The notes: generated from the sequence alone by a model not told the origin. DNA of 15,832 nt from Myxococcales bacterium (GCA_021848865.1 JAJZTO010000022.1:1-15832), one strand, 5' to 3'; counted from the stretch's first letter, positions 1 through 7,170 are shown. Made by a program: numbers and translations.

Positions 1-429
1 GAGCACCGCCGCGGCGCGCCGCACCAGCTCGAACATCACGTTCACGCCCACGCTCATGTTGGGCGAGAGCACCACCGGGACGGCGCGGGCGGCCTCCGCC
101 ACCCGGGCGCGGGCCTCCGGCGTGAAGCCGGTCGAGCCGATGACCACCGCCACGCCGGCCCGGGCGCAGGCCTCGGCGGCGGCCGCCGAGGCCTCGAAGT
201 GGGTGAAGTCCACCAGCACCGCCGGCTTCCGGGCCAGGGCCGCGGCCAGGTCGGTGCCGATGTCCACGCCGATGGGACCGAGCCCGGCGGCGACGCCGGC
301 GTCCTGGCCGGCCGGGAAGCCGGGCCGCTCCAGGGCGGCGGCCAGGGAGAGGCCCGGGGTGGCCCGCACCATCCGGACGATCTGGCCGCCCATGCGGCCG
401 GCGGCGCCGGTGACGACGACCTGGATCAT
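1..429 (-). CDS. dapB: 4-hydroxy-tetrahydrodipicolinate reductase, N-terminal part (runs off left edge)
   Basis: Cytoplasmic NAD(P)H-dependent reductase of the diaminopimelate/lysine pathway, acting on the product of DapA. The reading frame is open from an ATG at 429 to the window edge (143 codons, no stop). It starts MIQVVVTGAAGRMGGQIVR, the dinucleotide-binding Rossmann motif GxxGxMG of DapB. Further DapB landmarks are VDFTHFEASAAAA (family DFT), IGSTGFTPEA (family GTTGF) and SPNMSVGVNVMFELVRRAA (family (S/A)PNxSVGVNV). The His-His/Lys catalytic segment and the C-terminal domain lie beyond the edge and cannot be checked. The start is supported by a GGAG ribosome site just upstream, which overlaps the end of dapA; the gap to dapA is 11 bases. 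It is the last visible gene of the argH-lysA-dapA-dapB operon. Confidence 0.95.
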   Translation of the reverse strand, partial: MIQVVVTGAAGRMGGQIVRMVRATPGLSLAAALERPGFPAGQDAGVAAGLGPIGVDIGTDLAAALARKPAVLVDFTHFEASAAAAEACARAGVAVVIGSTGFTPEARARVAEAARAVPVVLSPNMSVGVNVMFELVRRAAAVL

Positions 430-440
430 GGCGGCTCCGG

Positions 441-1328
441 TCAGGCCAGCTTGAGGAGGCCGAAGCGCACCATGGCCTCGCGGACCCGGGCGAGGTTCTG
501 GTCGGAGACCGGCGCCAGCGGCAGCCGCAGCTCGCCGCCGGACTTGCCGAGCAGGGCCACCGCCGCCTTCACCGGCCCGGGGTTGGTCTCGTAGAACATG
601 GCGCGGTTCAGCTCGGCCATGGCCACCTGCTTGTCGAGGGCCCGGCTCCACTCGCCCCGCTGGCAGAGCACCACCAGCTCCTTCATTGCCCGGGGGGCCA
701 CGTTGGCCACCACCGAGATGACGCCGTGGCCGCCGCAGGCCATGTAGGGCAGCACCGTGAAGTCGTCGCCGGAGAGGTAGGCGATGGCGTCCTTGCCCAC
801 CCGCTCCACCAGCTGGACCTGCCGGTCCATGTTGGCGGTGGCCTCCTTGATGCCGGCGATGGCGCCGGCCTTGGCCAGCCGGGCCACGGTCTCCGGCAGC
901 ACGTCGCCGGAGGTGCGCGAGGGCACGTTGTAGAGCACCACCGGGAAGCGGTTCGCCTCCCAGATGGCCAGGTAGTGGCGGAAGAGCCCCTCCTGCGTCG
1001 GCTTGTTGTAGTAGGGCGAGACCACCAGCGCGGCGTCGGCCTTGAGCGACTTCGCCAGCCCCACCGCCTCGATGCACTCGTGGGTGGCGTTGGAGCCGGC
1101 GCCGGCGATCACCGCGGCGCGCCCGCGCACCTGCTCCACCACCGCGCGGATGACCTCGGCGCGCTCGGCCGGGGTGAGGGTGACGCCCTCGCCGGTGGTG
1201 CCGCAGGGGACGATGCCGTCGGTGCCCTCGGAGACCTGCCACTCGGTGAGCTCGCGCAGGGCCTTGAGATCGACCTTCCCGTCCTTCATCGGGGTGACGA
1301 TGGCCACCATCGAGCCCTGGAGCCGCAT
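441..1328 (-). CDS. dapA: 4-hydroxy-tetrahydrodipicolinate synthase
   Basis: Condenses pyruvate with aspartate semialdehyde, the first committed step of diaminopimelate and lysine synthesis; a cytoplasmic TIM-barrel aldolase. The 295-residue length is normal for the family. Active-site residues fall at the same numbers as in the E. coli enzyme: Schiff-base Lys161 in GIKEAT, Tyr133 and Arg138 in YNVPSRTS, Thr44/Thr45 in CGTTGEG, and Tyr107 in PYYNKP. The ATG start has a strong GGGAGGA ribosome site a few bases upstream. It follows lysA after 43 bases and precedes dapB by 11 bases, so co-transcription with both is likely. No internal promoter is obvious in the 43-base gap. Confidence 0.97.
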   Translation of the reverse strand: MRLQGSMVAIVTPMKDGKVDLKALRELTEWQVSEGTDGIVPCGTTGEGVTLTPAERAEVIRAVVEQVRGRAAVIAGAGSNATHECIEAVGLAKSLKADAALVVSPYYNKPTQEGLFRHYLAIWEANRFPVVLYNVPSRTSGDVLPETVARLAKAGAIAGIKEATANMDRQVQLVERVGKDAIAYLSGDDFTVLPYMACGGHGVISVVANVAPRAMKELVVLCQRGEWSRALDKQVAMAELNRAMFYETNPGPVKAAVALLGKSGGELRLPLAPVSDQNLARVREAMVRFGLLKLA

Positions 1329-1371
1329 GCGTTCCTCCCGCGCCTTCCGCGCGTCCGTGGAGCGTTCCAGC

Positions 1372-2658
1372 TTACCGCAACCCGCGCCGGGGACCGAAGC
1401 GCCGGGGGCGGGGGCGGGGGCTCTCGCCCCGCACCAGGTCCGGGTAGGCCTCCCGGCGGCGGGCCAGCAGCACCCGGTCCCGGTCCACCAGCACCTCGGC
1501 GGCGCGCGGCCGGGCGTTGTACTGGCTCGACATGGCGAAGCCGTAGGCGCCGGCCGACCGGACGCAGAGCAGGTCGCCGGGCTCCGGCTCCGGCAGGCGC
1601 CGCCCCCGGGCCAGGAAGTCGCCCGACTCGCAGATGGGGCCGACCACGTCGCAGGTGATCTCCGCCGCCGCCGGGGGGCCGACCGGCTCGATGGCGTGGA
1701 AGGCGCCGTACATGGCGGGCCGGACCAGGTCGTTCATGCCGGCGTCCACCACCACGAAGCGCTTCCGGCCGTTCCGCTTCCGGTAGAGCACCCGGGTGAC
1801 GAGCACCCCGGCGTTGCCGACGAGCAGCCGGCCCGGCTCGAGCAGCACCTCGCCGCCGAAGCCGCGCAGCGCCTGCTTCACCGCGGCGCCGTAGGCCTCG
1901 GGGTGGGGCGGCTCCTCCGACTCCTGGTAGGGGATGCCGAGCCCGCCGCCGATGTCGAGGTGGCCGACGGCGACGCCCTGCCGCCGCAGCTCGTCCACCA
2001 GCCCGCGCATCCGGGCGATGGCGTCGAGGAAGGGGGCGAGCGCCGTGACCTGCGAGCCGATGTGCATGGCCACGCCCCGGATCCGCAGCGCCCGGTCCTT
2101 CGCCGCCAGGGCGTAGAGCCGCAGCGCCTCCTCCACCGGCACCCCGAACTTGTTCCCCTTGAGGCCGGTGGAGATGTAGGGGTGGGTGCGGGCGTCCACG
2201 TCGGGGTTCACCCGCAGCGCCACCGGGGCGCGCTTCCCGAGCCGGCGGGCCACGATCGAGACCCGGGCCAGCTCCTCGGCGCTCTCCACGTCCAGCACCC
2301 GGACGCCGGCCTCCAGCGCGAAGGCGATCTCGTCGTCGCGCTTGCCCACGCCGCTGAAGACCACCTTGCGCGGGTCGCCGCCGGCCTTGCGCACCCGGTA
2401 CAGCTCGCCGCCGGAGACGATGTCGAAGCCGGCGCCGAGCCGGGCGAGGAGCGAGAGCACCGCCAGGCTGGAGTTGGCCTTCACCGCGTAGCAGGTGAGG
2501 TGGCGCAGCCCGCGCAGGCTCCCCTCCAGCACCTTCCAGTGCCGGGTGAGGGTGGCGGTGGAGTAGACGTAGAGGGGCGTCCCGTGGGCCCCGGCCAGCG
2601 CCGCCAGCGGGACCTCCTCGGCGAAGAGCTCGCCGTCCCGGCGCTGGAAGTGGTTCAC
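1372..2658 (-). CDS. lysA: diaminopimelate decarboxylase
   Basis: PLP-dependent fold-type III decarboxylase that converts meso-diaminopimelate to L-lysine. It has 428 residues, typical of the family. The PLP Schiff-base lysine is Lys60 in CYAVKANSS. Other landmarks are MHIGSQ (198-203), the glycine-rich phosphate loop DIGGGLGIPY (235-244), EPGR (274-277), CESGD with the partner-subunit catalytic Cys (343-347) and YGFAMSSQYN (372-381). The last 18 or so residues (GESPRPRPRRFGPRRGLR) are a basic tail beyond the usual end. The start is a GTG whose last two bases are part of the TGA of the upstream lipoprotein gene (GTGA overlap), so translation is probably coupled. An AGGG ribosome site lies inside the upstream gene. 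The N-terminus MNHFQRRDGELFAEEVPL is typical of LysA and supports this start. Confidence 0.97.
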   Translation of the reverse strand: MNHFQRRDGELFAEEVPLAALAGAHGTPLYVYSTATLTRHWKVLEGSLRGLRHLTCYAVKANSSLAVLSLLARLGAGFDIVSGGELYRVRKAGGDPRKVVFSGVGKRDDEIAFALEAGVRVLDVESAEELARVSIVARRLGKRAPVALRVNPDVDARTHPYISTGLKGNKFGVPVEEALRLYALAAKDRALRIRGVAMHIGSQVTALAPFLDAIARMRGLVDELRRQGVAVGHLDIGGGLGIPYQESEEPPHPEAYGAAVKQALRGFGGEVLLEPGRLLVGNAGVLVTRVLYRKRNGRKRFVVVDAGMNDLVRPAMYGAFHAIEPVGPPAAAEITCDVVGPICESGDFLARGRRLPEPEPGDLLCVRSAGAYGFAMSSQYNARPRAAEVLVDRDRVLLARRREAYPDLVRGESPRPRPRRFGPRRGLR

Positions 2659-2888
2659 GGCGCCCTCGCCGCCGGCGTGACCGGCCCCCGCTCGGCGGGC
2701 GCGGGCGCGGCGGGAGCGGCCCGGGGCGTGGGAACGGTGGCGCGCGGCTCCGGAGGCCGGGGGCTGGCCTTCACGCCGCAGGCGGCGAGGAGGAGCAGGA
2801 GGAGGACCGGGAGGACCTGGGGTGTCGTCCCCCTCTCCCCGGTCCCGGCCGGGGAGAGGGCCGGGGTGAGGGGCGCTTCCCGCGTCAT
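2655..2888 (-). CDS. small LptM/YifL-like lipoprotein encoded between argH and lysA
   Basis: A 77-residue predicted outer-membrane lipoprotein. The hydrophobic run LPVLLLLLLAAC ends in a good lipobox (L-A-A-C, Cys37), followed by GVKASPRPPEP. CG-x-K followed by a Pro-rich stretch resembles the LptM (YifL) family, which in E. coli helps the LPS-assembly complex LptDE mature; LptM-type genes often sit beside lysA or dapF. The remainder is a Pro/Ala-rich disordered tail. The ATG overlaps the argH stop (ATGA) and has a strong GGAGGA ribosome site in the end of argH; the stop overlaps the lysA start. The n-region before the hydrophobic core is unusually long (about 25 residues) because it includes the repeat-derived stretch PLTPALSPAGTGERG. 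No in-frame ATG, GTG or TTG lies between the repeat and the core. The lipoprotein assignment is firm; the LptM function is inferred from motif and position. Confidence 0.75.
   Translation of the reverse strand: MTREAPLTPALSPAGTGERGTTPQVLPVLLLLLLAACGVKASPRPPEPRATVPTPRAAPAAPAPAERGPVTPAARAP
2831..2873. repeat. dispersed-repeat-like palindrome inside the lipoprotein gene
   Basis: Perfect inverted repeat with 12-bp arms (CCCTCTCCCCGG at 2831-2842, CCGGGGAGAGGG at 2849-2860) and a 6-base loop, flanked by CCGGGGTGAGGGG. Translated on the minus strand it gives PLTPALSPAGTGERG, a wording that recurs in many proteobacterial translations because of dispersed palindromic repeats of this type. It lies about 10 codons after the lipoprotein start, so the mRNA would carry a strong hairpin there. 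Family membership is from memory of this sequence type; copy number cannot be judged from one window. Confidence 0.6.
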
Positions 2889-4294
2889 CGCTTCCTCCGG
2901 ATCCCCAGCGCCGCCTCCCAGCGCTCCAGCTCGCGCCGCACCCGGCGCGGCCCGGGGCCGCCGGGCAGCTCGCGGCGCGAGAGGCTGCGGACCGGGTCGA
3001 AGCAGCGGACCACGTCCTTGCCGAAGGCCGGGTGGAAGCGGCGCCACTCCTCCGGCGTGAGCGAGGAGAGGGGCCGGCCGGTGCGGGTCGCGAAGGCCGC
3101 CGCCGCGCCCACCGCCTCGTGGGCCTCGCGGAAGCGCACCCCCTTCTCCACCAGGTACTCGGCGGCGTCGGTGGCCAGGGTCTCGCCGCCGCCCAGCGCC
3201 TCCCGCATCCGCTCCACCTGGAAGCGGGCGGTCTCCACCAGCCCGGCCAGCGCGTCCAGGGTGAGGCAGAGCGCCTTCGGCCCCTCGAGGAGCGGCCGCT
3301 TGTCCTCCTGGAGGTCGCGGTTGTAGCTGAGCGGCAGGTTCTTCGGCAGCGACAGCAGCGTCACTAGGTCGCCCAGGGCGCGGCTGGCCCGGCCGCGGGC
3401 CAGCTCGCCGGCGTCCGGGTTCTTCTTCTGCGGCATCAGCGACGAGCCGGTGGCGAAGGCGTCGTCGAGCGTGAGGAAGCCGAACTCCCGGGTGCTCCAG
3501 AGCACCACCTCCTCGCCGAGCCGCGAGAGGTGCATCGCCGAGAGGGCCACCGCGAAGGAGAGCTCGATGGCGCCGTCCCGGTCGCTCACCGCGTCGAGGG
3601 AGTTGCGGGTCACCTCGGCGAAGCCCAGCGCCCGGGCGGTGCGCCAGCGGTCGATGGGCAGGGTGGTGCCGGCCAGCGCCCCGGCCCCCAGCGGCGACAC
3701 CGCGGCCCGGCGGCGCACCTCGAGGAAGCGCTGCCGGTCGCGCCACAGCATCTCCACGAAGGCGAGCAGGTGGTGGGCCAGCGTCACCGGCTGGGCCCGC
3801 TGCAGGTGGGTGTAGCCGGGCAGCAGCGTCCGCTCGTGGCGGCGGGCCTGGGCCACCAGCGCCCGCTGCAGCCCGGCCAGCGACGCGTCGCAGCGGTCGC
3901 AGGCGCCGACGATGAAGAGCCGCTCGTCGAGGGCCACCTGGTCGTTGCGGCTGCGGCCGGCGTGCAGGTAGCCGGCGTCGGCGCCGACCAGCTCCCCGAG
4001 CCGCCGCTCGACGTGGGTGTGGACGTCCTCGAGCTTCTCGTCGAAGCGGATCTTCCCGGCGGCGAACTCGGCCCGCACCCGGCGCAGCCCGGCGTCGATG
4101 CGCCTCGCCGCGGCGCGGGGGACGATGCCCTGGGCCGCCAGCATGGCCACGTGGGCGCGGCTGCCGCGGATGTCCTCGTCGAAGAGGGCGGCGTCGTCCT
4201 GGATCGACACCGACAGCGCCACCAGGCGCCGGTCGGCCTCCTTGGCGAGCGCCGCCCGGCTGACCGGCTTCGCCTTCTCGCGCTGGGCCTTCAT
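2885..4294 (-). CDS. argH: argininosuccinate lyase
   Basis: Cleaves argininosuccinate to arginine and fumarate, the last step of arginine synthesis; a cytoplasmic homotetramer of the fumarase/aspartase superfamily. The 469-residue length is typical. Landmarks are DIRGSRAH (41-48), EDVHTHVERRL (89-99), AGRSRNDQVALDER (112-125), GYTHLQRAQPV with the catalytic-base His163 (160-170) and the superfamily signature GSSLMPQKKNP (283-293), whose serine is the usual catalytic residue. The N-terminus is atypical: most ArgH proteins begin with an LWGGRF motif, replaced here by the basic, Ala-rich MKAQREKAKPVSRAALAKEADRRLVALSVS. The ribosome site before the ATG at 4294 is weak, so the exact start is less sure. 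It is the first gene of the argH-lipoprotein-lysA-dapA-dapB operon and diverges from the OsmC-family gene. Confidence 0.95.
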   Translation of the reverse strand: MKAQREKAKPVSRAALAKEADRRLVALSVSIQDDAALFDEDIRGSRAHVAMLAAQGIVPRAAARRIDAGLRRVRAEFAAGKIRFDEKLEDVHTHVERRLGELVGADAGYLHAGRSRNDQVALDERLFIVGACDRCDASLAGLQRALVAQARRHERTLLPGYTHLQRAQPVTLAHHLLAFVEMLWRDRQRFLEVRRRAAVSPLGAGALAGTTLPIDRWRTARALGFAEVTRNSLDAVSDRDGAIELSFAVALSAMHLSRLGEEVVLWSTREFGFLTLDDAFATGSSLMPQKKNPDAGELARGRASRALGDLVTLLSLPKNLPLSYNRDLQEDKRPLLEGPKALCLTLDALAGLVETARFQVERMREALGGGETLATDAAEYLVEKGVRFREAHEAVGAAAAFATRTGRPLSSLTPEEWRRFHPAFGKDVVRCFDPVRSLSRRELPGGPGPRRVRRELERWEAALGIRRKR

Positions 4295-4426
4295 GCGGGT
4301 CCGGAAGCTACCACGGCGTCCCGGCGCCCTCTACCCTGGGGGGACGGCGCGAACCGGGGGGCGACCCCCCCGGCTCTCACCGGGCGAGGGGCGCGTCGCG
4401 CCCCGGTCCTTCACGAGGAGCGGATC
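4295..4426. promoter_or_regulatory. divergent argH / osmC-family intergenic region with two strong hairpins
   Basis: This 132-base spacer must hold both promoters. I see no convincing -35/-10 pair, only weak -10-like hexamers: TAGCTT on the minus strand (4304-4309) toward argH and TACCCT on the plus strand (4332-4337) toward the OsmC gene. Two perfect inverted repeats follow: CCGGGGGG/CCCCCCGG (4354-4361 and 4366-4373) and GGGGCGCG-T-CGCGCCCC (4388-4404). If transcription starts near 4345, both hairpins lie in the osmC-family 5' leader, the second ending 10 bases before the GAGGAG ribosome site (4415-4420). The palindromes are directly visible; a regulatory role is a guess. Confidence 0.35.
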
Positions 4427-4834
4427 ATGGCGGGCGCGAGCGAGATCGTGGTCACCCTGCCCGGCGGGCGCCGGGTGGACGCGCAGGTGGGCAAGCACCT
4501 GGTGCGGACCGACCAGCCGCTGGACAACGGCGGCGAGGACACCGCCGCCTCCCCGTTCCAGCTCTTCCTCGCCTCCATCGGCACCTGCGCCGGCATCTTC
4601 GTGCAGGGCTTCTGCGCCAAGCGCGGGCTGCCCACCGAGGGCATCCGCATCCTGGAGCGGACCCACCACGCCGAGGACGGGACGCTGTCGGGGGTGGAGC
4701 TGGACATCGAGGTGCCGGCCGGCTTCCCGGAGAAGTACCGGGAGGCGCTGGTGCGGGTCGCCGACCAGTGCTCGGTGAAGAAGGCCATCCAGCTGCAGCC
4801 GCGCTTCGACGTGCGGACCGTCGTCGCGCCCTGA
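4427..4834 (+). CDS. OsmC/Ohr-family peroxide-reducing protein
   Basis: A 135-residue cytoplasmic protein of the OsmC fold. The family reduces organic or inorganic hydroperoxides with a pair of cysteines. The pair is present: Cys54 in ASIGTCAGIFVQGFCAKRG at the start of the long helix, and Cys115 in DQCSVKKAIQ. Cys63 is an extra thiol. ASPFQLFLASIGTC matches the family's (S)P-x-E/Q-L-x-L-A-(S/A)-x-x-x-C pattern. Sequence flavour is closer to the YhfA-like branch than to Ohr proper, so the substrate cannot be assigned. The ATG start has a GAGGAG ribosome site 6 bases upstream. It is monocistronic: divergent from argH and convergent with the outer-membrane protein gene, only 15 bases apart and with no visible terminator between them. 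Confidence 0.88.
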   Translation: MAGASEIVVTLPGGRRVDAQVGKHLVRTDQPLDNGGEDTAASPFQLFLASIGTCAGIFVQGFCAKRGLPTEGIRILERTHHAEDGTLSGVELDIEVPAGFPEKYREALVRVADQCSVKKAIQLQPRFDVRTVVAP

Positions 4835-4849
4835 AGCCGGCTTCCCCCG

Positions 4850-6628
4850 CTAGAACTTGATCGCCAGGCCGGTGCGGATGGCGTGGGCGCGCACCAGCGC
4901 CGGGTCGCCCGGCACGCGGTTCGGGCCGTAGCCCAGGCCGTCGAGCGGCTGCAGCACGCCCCAGTCCAGCCAGACGTGGAAGCCGTCGTCCGAGGCGTAG
5001 TGGAGGCCGGTGTCGGCCTCGATCCCCAGCGGGCGGTGGTCGGTGGACGGCGTCGAGCTGCCGTAGACCGCCTGCGAGTAGACGATCGCGAAGCGCAGCG
5101 ACAGCCCCTCCAGGAAGTCGTAGCGGAAGTTGGGCTTCACGTACCAGGCGTCGGTCAGGCCGCCGATCAGCTCCCGCCAGAGGATCAGGTCCACGCGGTA
5201 GGCGGGGTTGAAGCGGAAGTTCTTGATGCTGGTGTCGCTGTAGGTGTACTGGCCGCCCGTGAGCGTGCCGTAGGCCTGCAGCCCGTCGATGGAGCCGGCC
5301 ACCGGGACGCCGCGGTCGGGCTGGTCGCCGAAGCCCGGGGCCCGGTCGCCGCTGGCGAAGCCCGACTCCAGCCCCAGGGTCAGCTTGGCGGCGGGCTGGA
5401 GGTCGCCCCGGAGCACGCCGCCGAACTGGAGGATCTGCACCGGCCCCAGCGGCGGGTCGGAGGCCTGGAGCCGCGCGTCCTGCTGCGAGCCGATGCGCAT
5501 CCCCGCCTCGGCCTCGACGCGCCAGCGCTTGCCCTGGAGGCGCCCCCACAGGTCCACCGAGTGGTAGGCGAGCCCGATCCTCACCTGGTCCACCTTGGGC
5601 GGGTTGTAGCTGGCGACGCCCGGCGTCCCGGTGAGGTTGCTGAAGGCCCAGGACTGGGAGTGGTAGCCGTACCGCGCCGCCGCGTTCCAGACCACCTGGC
5701 CGGCGTCCAGCTTGCGCTTCAGCTCGTCGTCGGTGTCGATCCGCGCCAGCTTGAAGCCGACGGTGGTGCGCTCGTCGGCCTTGTCGAGCGAGAAGGGCTG
5801 GCCCACCCCGCCCAGGTTCTGGGAGATGATCCCGGAGGAGTTGATGTCGTAGTACGGGACCACCACCAGCGGCCCGAGGAAGGTCTGGCGGATCGGCACG
5901 GCCAGCTGGAAGCGGTCGACGTTGTCGCCGAGGTCGTCGTCCAGCCCGCCGCCGGCGTTGGAGGAGATGCCCAGGCCGAACTGGTCCGGCATCCGCCCGA
6001 AGGAGAGCAGCCCGACCGGCGTCTGCACCTCGCCCCAGGCCCGCTTCACCCGGATCGAGCCGCGGTCGAGCCCGTTCTTGCCCGGCTCGGGGACGGTCTG
6101 GCCGATCGACTCGTAGGCGGCCGAGCCGGCGGAGCTGGAGCCGAGCACGATGCCGTCGAGCAGGTCGAGCTGCGCCAGCACCCGCACCTGCTCCGAGACG
6201 TTCATCACCGGCTCGAGCCGCAGCCGGGTGTTGGCGCTGGTCTGGGTGGACTTGTCGGGCGAGCCGAGGGGCGGCGGGAAGAGGGTGTAGCCGGCCGGAT
6301 CCTGGCTGCGCTTCAGGGCCAGGTCGTCGAAGAGGTCGCCGCGGACGCGGAAGTAGCCGCGGAGCTGGAGGAAGTCGAGCTTGGGCTTCTCGCTGGCCTC
6401 GGTGCCGCTCTCCAGGAACTCCTTGGCCGACTGCTGCCCCTGGATCTCGGCGCGGACCTCGTCGCGCAGCTCCGCCTTGGCCTTCTCGACCTCCCTCCGC
6501 ACCAGCGCCTGGACCTCGGGCGACGGCGCGGCGGCCTCGGCGGGGGCGGCGAGCTTCGGGGCCACGCCCTGCGCGGCCGCGGCGAGCGGCGCGAGGAGGG
6601 CGAGGAGGATCGGGCGGAGCCTCGGCAT
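4850..6628 (-). CDS. outer-membrane beta-barrel (porin-like) protein
   Basis: A 592-residue predicted outer-membrane protein. It begins with a signal peptide (MPRLRPILLALLAPLAAAAQG, cleavage probably near residue 19). A charged, helical stretch that looks like a short coiled coil follows (about residues 35-70, VQALVRREVEKAKAELRDEV). The rest is a long region of alternating beta-strand-type sequence from about residue 80 (LDFLQLRGYFRVRGDLF) to the C-terminus, which ends in AIKF. A terminal Phe in such a context is the classical recognition signal for the beta-barrel assembly (BAM) machinery. It resembles the myxobacterial outer-membrane family described as TIGR04551, but I could not run a search. 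The ATG has a good AGAGGA ribosome site. Transported substrate unknown. The same strand carries the epimerase gene 77 bases upstream, with a likely terminator between them. Confidence 0.82.
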   Translation of the reverse strand: MPRLRPILLALLAPLAAAAQGVAPKLAAPAEAAAPSPEVQALVRREVEKAKAELRDEVRAEIQGQQSAKEFLESGTEASEKPKLDFLQLRGYFRVRGDLFDDLALKRSQDPAGYTLFPPPLGSPDKSTQTSANTRLRLEPVMNVSEQVRVLAQLDLLDGIVLGSSSAGSAAYESIGQTVPEPGKNGLDRGSIRVKRAWGEVQTPVGLLSFGRMPDQFGLGISSNAGGGLDDDLGDNVDRFQLAVPIRQTFLGPLVVVPYYDINSSGIISQNLGGVGQPFSLDKADERTTVGFKLARIDTDDELKRKLDAGQVVWNAAARYGYHSQSWAFSNLTGTPGVASYNPPKVDQVRIGLAYHSVDLWGRLQGKRWRVEAEAGMRIGSQQDARLQASDPPLGPVQILQFGGVLRGDLQPAAKLTLGLESGFASGDRAPGFGDQPDRGVPVAGSIDGLQAYGTLTGGQYTYSDTSIKNFRFNPAYRVDLILWRELIGGLTDAWYVKPNFRYDFLEGLSLRFAIVYSQAVYGSSTPSTDHRPLGIEADTGLHYASDDGFHVWLDWGVLQPLDGLGYGPNRVPGDPALVRAHAIRTGLAIKF

Positions 6629-6643
6629 GGGCGGTCCTCTGGC

Positions 6644-6664
6644 GCGAAGCGGCGTGCGCTTCGC
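6644..6664 (-). promoter_or_regulatory. small hairpin in the leader of the outer-membrane protein gene
   Basis: Perfect inverted repeat GCGAAGC-N7-GCTTCGC, 15 bases upstream of the start codon at 6628 and just before the AGAGGA ribosome site. It could be an mRNA leader stem-loop or a protein-binding site. No matching promoter could be read with confidence; a TTGACC hexamer (-35-like) on the minus strand at 6704-6709 has no good -10 partner. Confidence 0.3.
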
Positions 6665-6668
6665 CGTG

Positions 6669-6696
6669 GAAAGACGGGCCTTTGAAGCACGGCCCG
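6669..6696 (-). terminator. probable intrinsic terminator after the methylmalonyl-CoA epimerase gene
   Basis: On the minus strand, stem CGGGCC/GGCCCG (6691-6696 and 6675-6680) with a 10-base loop is followed by TCTTTCC, a pyrimidine/T-rich tail. It begins 9 bases downstream of the epimerase stop codon. The stem is short (6 bp), so strength is uncertain. The terminator of the neighbouring transglutaminase-like gene has the same GGCC-stem plus CTTTC-tail design, which supports the call. Confidence 0.5.
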
Positions 6697-6705
6697 CCGC
6701 AGGGG

Positions 6706-7113
6706 TCAAGGCTGCTTCGGTCCCTGGCGCAGCTCGACCAGCACGCCGCGGCTGCCCTTGGGGTGGACGAAGGCGACCTGGGCGCCGCCGGCCCCGGGCC
6801 GGGGCCTCTCGTCGAGCAGCGGCGCGCCCCCGGCCTTGAGGCCGGCCATGGCCCGGGCGATGTCCGGCACCTCGATGCAGATGTGGTGCAGCCCCTCGCC
6901 TCGCTTCTCCAGGGCCTTCTGCATGGGGCTGTCGGGGCCGGCCGGCGAGACCAGCTCGATGCGCCCGGCGCCGTGGCCGAAGATGGCCACCCTCACCTTC
7001 TCGGTGGGTACGACCTCGATCTCCGGCTCGGGCAGCCCGTAGGTGTCGCGGAAGAGCTTCACCGCGGCGTCGAGGTCGGCGACGAGGATGGCGACGTGGT
7101 CGAGACCGGTCAT
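6706..7113 (-). CDS. mce: methylmalonyl-CoA epimerase
   Basis: A 135-residue member of the vicinal-oxygen-chelate (glyoxalase/epimerase) superfamily. It interconverts (S)- and (R)-methylmalonyl-CoA in propionate, odd-chain and branched-chain acyl-CoA metabolism. Two beta-alpha-beta-beta-beta modules are visible. Likely metal ligands are His6 in GLDHVAI, Glu53 in GAGRIELVSP, His77 in GLHHICIEV and Glu127 in GVLVELRQ. GHGAGRIELVSP, EKRGEGLHHICIEV and FVHPKGSRGVLVEL match the family closely (family FIHPKxxxGVLxEL). The ATG has a GGGGAG ribosome site. It stands between two intrinsic terminators and is probably transcribed alone. Methylmalonyl-CoA mutase and propionyl-CoA carboxylase are not in the window. 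The nearby ScfR-type regulator and isocitrate lyase also belong to short-chain acyl-CoA metabolism. Confidence 0.9.
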   Translation of the reverse strand: MTGLDHVAILVADLDAAVKLFRDTYGLPEPEIEVVPTEKVRVAIFGHGAGRIELVSPAGPDSPMQKALEKRGEGLHHICIEVPDIARAMAGLKAGGAPLLDERPRPGAGGAQVAFVHPKGSRGVLVELRQGPKQP

Positions 7114-7144
7114 GGGCGCTCCGGGGAGGCGGTGGGGCCCGCAT

Positions 7145-7170
7145 GAAAGGACGGCCCGGGGCGGGCCGTC
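7145..7170 (-). terminator. intrinsic terminator after the transglutaminase-like gene
   Basis: On the minus strand, a perfect 9-bp stem GACGGCCCG/CGGGCCGTC (7162-7170 and 7150-7158) with a 3-base loop, followed by CTTTC. It lies 39 bases beyond the stop of the transglutaminase-like gene and upstream of the epimerase start, so it separates the two genes. Confidence 0.65.

Noticed and set aside
1042..3060. A 672-codon plus-strand frame opposite dapA, lysA and argH
   Set aside because: Antisense to three genes with intact catalytic motifs; composition is His/Gly/Val/Asp-rich shadow sequence with no recognisable domain.
4331..4404. Second copy of the dispersed palindromic repeat seen in the lipoprotein gene
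   Set aside because: Only short stretches (CGCCCCTC, CCCGG) are shared; the hairpins are different, so I list them as local inverted repeats instead.
4883..6685. A 600-codon plus-strand frame opposite the outer-membrane protein
   Set aside because: The minus-strand frame has a signal peptide, a ribosome site and a C-terminal Phe; the opposite frame is repetitive shadow sequence.
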